A stretch of DNA of 17,999 nt from an uncultured Collinsella sp. Its GTDB lineage: Bacteria > Actinomycetota > Coriobacteriia > Coriobacteriales > Coriobacteriaceae. How positions within the stretch are numbered: the first letter of the stretch is position 1; each line of letters begins with the position of its first letter. The position numbers and the translations under genes were made by a program. Below are positions 14,765-17,999 of this stretch, in pieces. The notes below the pieces were generated by a model. It ran no database searches and was not told the DNA's origin. It saw only the letters and a program-made list of their open reading frames with translations. The stretch spans positions 1 to 17,999 of the forward strand of contig UQQL01000041.1 of the NCBI GenBank assembly GCA_900543275.1. Direction: 5' to 3'.

Positions 14765-16141
14765 ATGCACATGGACCAGCGTTCCGTACGCGATATTCTT
14801 GCCGGTAAAACCTACTTTATCCGCACCTTTGGCTGCCAGATGAATCAGCACGACTCCGAGCGTGTGAGCGGTCTGCTTGATTCATATGGCTGCCTCATGG
14901 CGCTCGATCCTGCGCATGCCGATATCGTTGTCTTCATGACGTGCTGCGTGCGCGAGGCCGCCGATACTCGCCTGTACGGTCAGTGCAATTCCTGCAAAAG
15001 CCTGCCGCCTTCGCCTTCGGGTAAGCGCGTGGTTGCCGTTGGCGGTTGCATCGCGCAGCGCGATGGCGAGGGCCTGCTCACCAACGTCGATAACGTCAAT
15101 GTCATCTTTGGCACGCATTCCATTGCACATGTGGCCGAGCTCATTGCCGAGGCGTTCCTTGATGGTAAGCGTCATATCCGTACCAATGAGCATGAGGATA
15201 CGGATGCCATGAGCATGCCGTGGCATCGCGAGACCCAGTATCACGCCTGGGTGCCAATCATGACGGGCTGCAATAATTTCTGCACCTATTGCATCGTGCC
15301 GTACGTACGCGGTCGCGAAAAGAGCCGCCCCTTCGAGGAGATTGTCGACGAGGTGACCGGTCTGGTGCGCCAGGGCGTGCGTGAGATTACGCTGCTGGGC
15401 CAAAACGTTAACTCATATGGTCGCGATCTGTTTGGCAAGCCGCGTTTTGCCGATTTGCTGCGTGCCGTGGGCGATACGGGTGTGGAGCGTATCTTCTTTA
15501 CGTCTTCGCATCCTAAGGACCTGCTGCCCGAGACCATCGACGCCATGGCCGAGACGCCTGCCGTAATGCCGCAACTGCACCTGGCCGTCCAGTCAGGTTC
15601 GACGCGGATCCTCAAAGAGATGAATCGCCGTTATACACGCGAGGACTATCTGGGCCTGGTCGATCGCATTCGCAACCGCATGCCCGATATCGCGCTCTCG
15701 ACCGACATTATCGTTGGCTTCCCGGGCGAGACTGAAGAAGACTTTGAGCAGACGCTCTCGCTTGCCGAGACGGTCCGCTATGCTCAGGCCTATACTTTCA
15801 TCTATTCCAAGCGTGCCGGTACCCCGGCCGCCGAGATTGACGATCCTACGCCGCATGAGGTTATTCTCGAGCGTTTCAACCGCCTGGTTAAGGTTATCGA
15901 GACCACGGCACACGAGTATAACCAGGGTGCGCTTCATACTGTGGTTCCGGCGCTCATTGAGGGAACGAGTAAAAAGAACGACGCGGTCCTGCTGGGCAAG
16001 AGTCCCAAGAATCAGACTGTGCACGCGCCTATCCCCGAGGGCTACAGCATCGATCAGCTTGTTGGCAAGATCGTTGATGTTGACGTTGACGTTGCCAAGA
16101 CCTGGTATTTGTCCGGCTCCGTTGTGGGCGAGCCTCGCTAA
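14765..16141 (+). CDS. miaB: tRNA-2-methylthio-N6-dimethylallyladenosine synthase MiaB
   Basis: MiaB (458 aa) is a radical-SAM methylthiotransferase that converts i6A37 to ms2i6A37 in tRNAs reading codons that begin with U. The N-terminal cluster cysteines are C24 (TFGCQMNQHDSE), C60 (MTCCVREAA) and C95 (VGGCIAQR). The radical-SAM cysteines are C169/C173/C176 in TGCNNFCTYC. GQNVNSYG (about 212-219) is MiaB-specific, and a TRAM domain ends the protein. ATG 14765 is only 3 bases after AGGA (14758-14761). The in-frame ATG at 14771, spaced 9 bases from it, may be the true start. The stop overlaps the start of miaA as TAATG. It is a distant paralogue of rimO at 6788. Confidence 0.96.
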   Translation: MHMDQRSVRDILAGKTYFIRTFGCQMNQHDSERVSGLLDSYGCLMALDPAHADIVVFMTCCVREAADTRLYGQCNSCKSLPPSPSGKRVVAVGGCIAQRDGEGLLTNVDNVNVIFGTHSIAHVAELIAEAFLDGKRHIRTNEHEDTDAMSMPWHRETQYHAWVPIMTGCNNFCTYCIVPYVRGREKSRPFEEIVDEVTGLVRQGVREITLLGQNVNSYGRDLFGKPRFADLLRAVGDTGVERIFFTSSHPKDLLPETIDAMAETPAVMPQLHLAVQSGSTRILKEMNRRYTREDYLGLVDRIRNRMPDIALSTDIIVGFPGETEEDFEQTLSLAETVRYAQAYTFIYSKRAGTPAAEIDDPTPHEVILERFNRLVKVIETTAHEYNQGALHTVVPALIEGTSKKNDAVLLGKSPKNQTVHAPIPEGYSIDQLVGKIVDVDVDVAKTWYLSGSVVGEPR

Positions 16142-17079
16142 TGGTTGCTCCCGGGGCAGGTCTTTCCGCCGTTGCAATCGTCGGTTCGACGGCGGTTGGT
16201 AAGAGCGATGTTGCCGACCGTTTGGCAGCTCGTCTTTCGTCCGAAGTGCTGTCGTGCGATGCGATGCAAATCTATCGCGGCATGGACATCGGTACCGCAA
16301 AGATGGCGCCCGATGAGTGCACGGCGCCGCTGCGTCTCGTCGACATTGTAGAGCCGGGTGTGGCATATTCTGCTGCGCTTTATCAGGCTGACGCTCGCGC
16401 GCATGTTGAACGTCTCCTTGGTTCGGGTTGCCTGCCGGTTTTTTGCGGAGGTACGGGGCTATATCTCAAGGCAGCCCTCGATGAGATGGACTTTCCCTCG
16501 GGTGAACTTGAGGACGATCGCCGTGTGGGCTATCAGGAGCTTGCCGAGCGTATTGGCGAGGAAGGACTTCATGCCCTGCTTGCCGAGCGCGATCCAGAAT
16601 CGGCTGCTGTTATTCATCCCCATAACGTGCGCCGTGTGATTCGTGCGCTCGAGATGCATGATGATGGCGTCTCCTATGCGCAGCAAAAGTCGCAGTTTAG
16701 TGTTCCGCACGAGCATTATCATGCCCTATGGTTTGGTCTGACGCGTAATCGCGAGGTGCTCTACGAGCGCATTAATCTGCGCGTCGATCTGATGTTTGAG
16801 CAGGGTCTTGTCGATGAGGTCCGCGGTCTTATGGCCCAGGGGCTGGGAGATGCCCTGACGTCGATGCAGGCAATTGGCTATAAAGAGATCATTGATGCTT
16901 TCAATGGCGTGATGAGCATGGATGAGGCTCGCGAACTCATTAAGATGCGTTCGCGTCGTTATGCCAAGCGTCAGCTTTCGTGGTTTAAGCGCGATGACCG
17001 TATCGTGTGGTTTGATATGGATGAATGTACGATCGATGAGGTCGTTGAGGATATCCTGCATCGTATTGAGGCTGCCTAA
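16141..17079 (+). CDS. miaA: tRNA dimethylallyltransferase MiaA
   Basis: MiaA (312 aa) transfers the dimethylallyl group to A37 of tRNA, producing the substrate of MiaB. The P-loop is GSTAVGKS (15-22). The substrate segment DAMQIYRGMDIGTAK spans 40-54, and GGTGLYLKA spans 103-111. The C-terminal ALTSMQAIGYKEI and SRRYAKRQLSWFK motifs are typical of the family. ATG 16141 overlaps the miaB stop by one base, so translation is almost certainly coupled. The two enzymes of this modification pathway are thus encoded in reverse order of action. The gene overlaps hflX in the same TAATG manner. Confidence 0.97.
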   Translation: MVAPGAGLSAVAIVGSTAVGKSDVADRLAARLSSEVLSCDAMQIYRGMDIGTAKMAPDECTAPLRLVDIVEPGVAYSAALYQADARAHVERLLGSGCLPVFCGGTGLYLKAALDEMDFPSGELEDDRRVGYQELAERIGEEGLHALLAERDPESAAVIHPHNVRRVIRALEMHDDGVSYAQQKSQFSVPHEHYHALWFGLTRNREVLYERINLRVDLMFEQGLVDEVRGLMAQGLGDALTSMQAIGYKEIIDAFNGVMSMDEARELIKMRSRRYAKRQLSWFKRDDRIVWFDMDECTIDEVVEDILHRIEAA

Positions 17080-17955
17080 TGGCCCGTTTCCCCCTTGTTC
17101 CCACGGCACCCGAGCCCGAGCGTGCCATTTTAGTTGGTGTTGAGTGGCGCGACAATGCATGGCCGCTCGATCGCTCGCTTGATGAGCTGGAGCGTCTTGC
17201 CCACACAGCTGGTGCCCAGTGCGTGGCACGCTTGTCGCAGCGTTTGGTAAAGCCGTATCCTAAATCGTTTATCGGTTCCGGTAAGGTAGAGGAGCTTTGC
17301 GGCCTGGTGCATCGCATGGATGCCGATGTCGTTATTTTTGACGACGACCTGACCCCCTCGCAGCAATCCTATTTGGAGAAAGCCGTGGGCGAGCCGGTAA
17401 AGATTATCGATCGTACAGCACTGATCCTGGATATCTTTGGTCTGCATGCTCAGACGCGTGAGGGACGCCTGCAGGTACAGCTGGCACAGCTTCAATATTT
17501 GTTGCCTCGCCTGCGTGGCATGTGGAGCCATCTCGCCAAGGAGCAGACGCGCGGCGGCATCGGCTCACGTTTTGGTCAGGGCGAAAGTCAGCTCGAGGTC
17601 GACCGTCGCCTCATTCGTAATAAGATCGCTGCGCTTCGTCGTGAGCTCAAGCAGGTTGAACAGCGCCGCGATGTTCAATCCAAGAGCCGCATTGAGTCAC
17701 CGGCGTTTCGCGTCGCGTTAGCCGGTTATACCAATGCCGGTAAATCGACGTTGCTCAATCGTCTGACCGGCTCTACGGTACTTTCGCAGGACAAGCTGTT
17801 TGCTACGCTCGACCCGACGACGCGCTCGTATCGCCTGCCCGGCGGTCGCGGCATGACGATTACCGATACCGTCGGCTTTATTCAAAAACTGCCGCACGGT
17901 CTGGTCGATGCCTTTAAATCGACGCTGTCCGAGGTGTTGGGTGCCGATCTAATTC
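17079..17955 (+). CDS. hflX: GTPase HflX, truncated by the contig end
   Basis: HflX is a ribosome-associated GTPase that splits stalled or heat-damaged ribosomes. The 292 genuine residues include the HflX N-terminal domain (KPYPKSFIGSGKVEEL, about 58-73), the family signature TREGRLQVQLAQLQYLLPRL (127-146) with the G-rich RGGIGSRFGQGES (158-170), and the G domain with P-loop GYTNAGKS (216-223), FATLDPTTR (241-249) and DTVGF (263-267). The G4 and G5 motifs and the C-terminus are missing. ATG 17079 overlaps the miaA stop. The frame stays open to 17999, but bases after 17955 are sequencing adapter, so the apparent ending PVSYTHLTLPTTERV is an artefact. A full gene would need roughly 110-150 more codons. 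Confidence 0.95.
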
Positions 17956-17999
17956 CTGTCTCTTATACACATCTGACGCTGCCGACGACGGAGAGAGTG
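17956..17999 (-). other. Illumina Nextera adapter contamination
   Basis: CTGTCTCTTATACACATCT (17956-17974) is the Tn5 mosaic end. GACGCTGCCGACGA (17975-17988) is the reverse complement of the Nextera read-1 adapter. CGGAGAGA (17989-17996) is the reverse complement of TCTCTCCG, the i5 index S511. GTG (17997-17999) is the first part of the P5-side GTGTAGATCT. All four parts are contiguous and in the order expected from read-through of a short insert. None of it is genomic. Confidence 0.98.

Noticed and set aside
17956..17999. Tn5/IS50 mosaic end as a natural transposon at the right edge
   Set aside because: The 19-bp end is followed by the synthetic read-1 adapter and an i5 index and not by transposon sequence, so it is library adapter.

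Overview
The window is a dense, all-plus-strand bacterial chromosome segment of high G+C. Codon use, gene content and gene order fit a Coriobacteriia actinobacterium, most likely Collinsella or a close relative. That genus call is my recognition of the proteins and layout, not a database result. No rRNA, tRNA, CRISPR array, insertion sequence or phage gene is visible.

The genes fall into three probable transcription units. Unit 1 (273-9328) is rnj, ftsK/spoIIIE, a rodZ-like gene, yajQ, rimO, pgsA and a stand-alone cinA/pncC domain. Most junctions are overlaps or gaps of a few bases, and the unit ends at a strong hairpin at 9336-9359. Unit 2 (9586-11438) is recA-recX. Its near-consensus promoter has a perfect LexA-type palindrome filling the spacer, so it is very probably under SOS control. 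Unit 3 starts at a near-consensus promoter at 11501-11529. It has a 5' leader of about 160 nt containing a terminator-like hairpin, followed by rny (RNase Y), an uncharacterised GHKL ATPase, spoVS, miaB, miaA and hflX. The hflX gene is cut by the end of the contig.

Functionally the segment combines mRNA decay (RNase J, RNase Y), chromosome segregation and cell shape (FtsK, RodZ-like), phospholipid synthesis (PgsA), recombination and SOS (RecA, RecX), and modification of tRNA and ribosomal protein S12 (MiaA, MiaB, RimO). The order rnj - spoIIIE - rodZ-like - pgsA - cinA - recA - rny - X - spoVS - miaB closely matches, from memory, the corresponding Bacillus subtilis region. There the X slot holds ymdB. 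Here it holds an unrelated GHKL ATPase, which is the best candidate for undescribed biology in the window.

The last 44 bases (17956-17999) are not genomic. They are an untrimmed Illumina Nextera adapter: the Tn5 mosaic end, the read-1 adapter, an i5 index matching S511, and the first three bases of the P5 side. Genuine sequence ends at 17955, and the final 15 codons of the apparent hflX frame are adapter translation.
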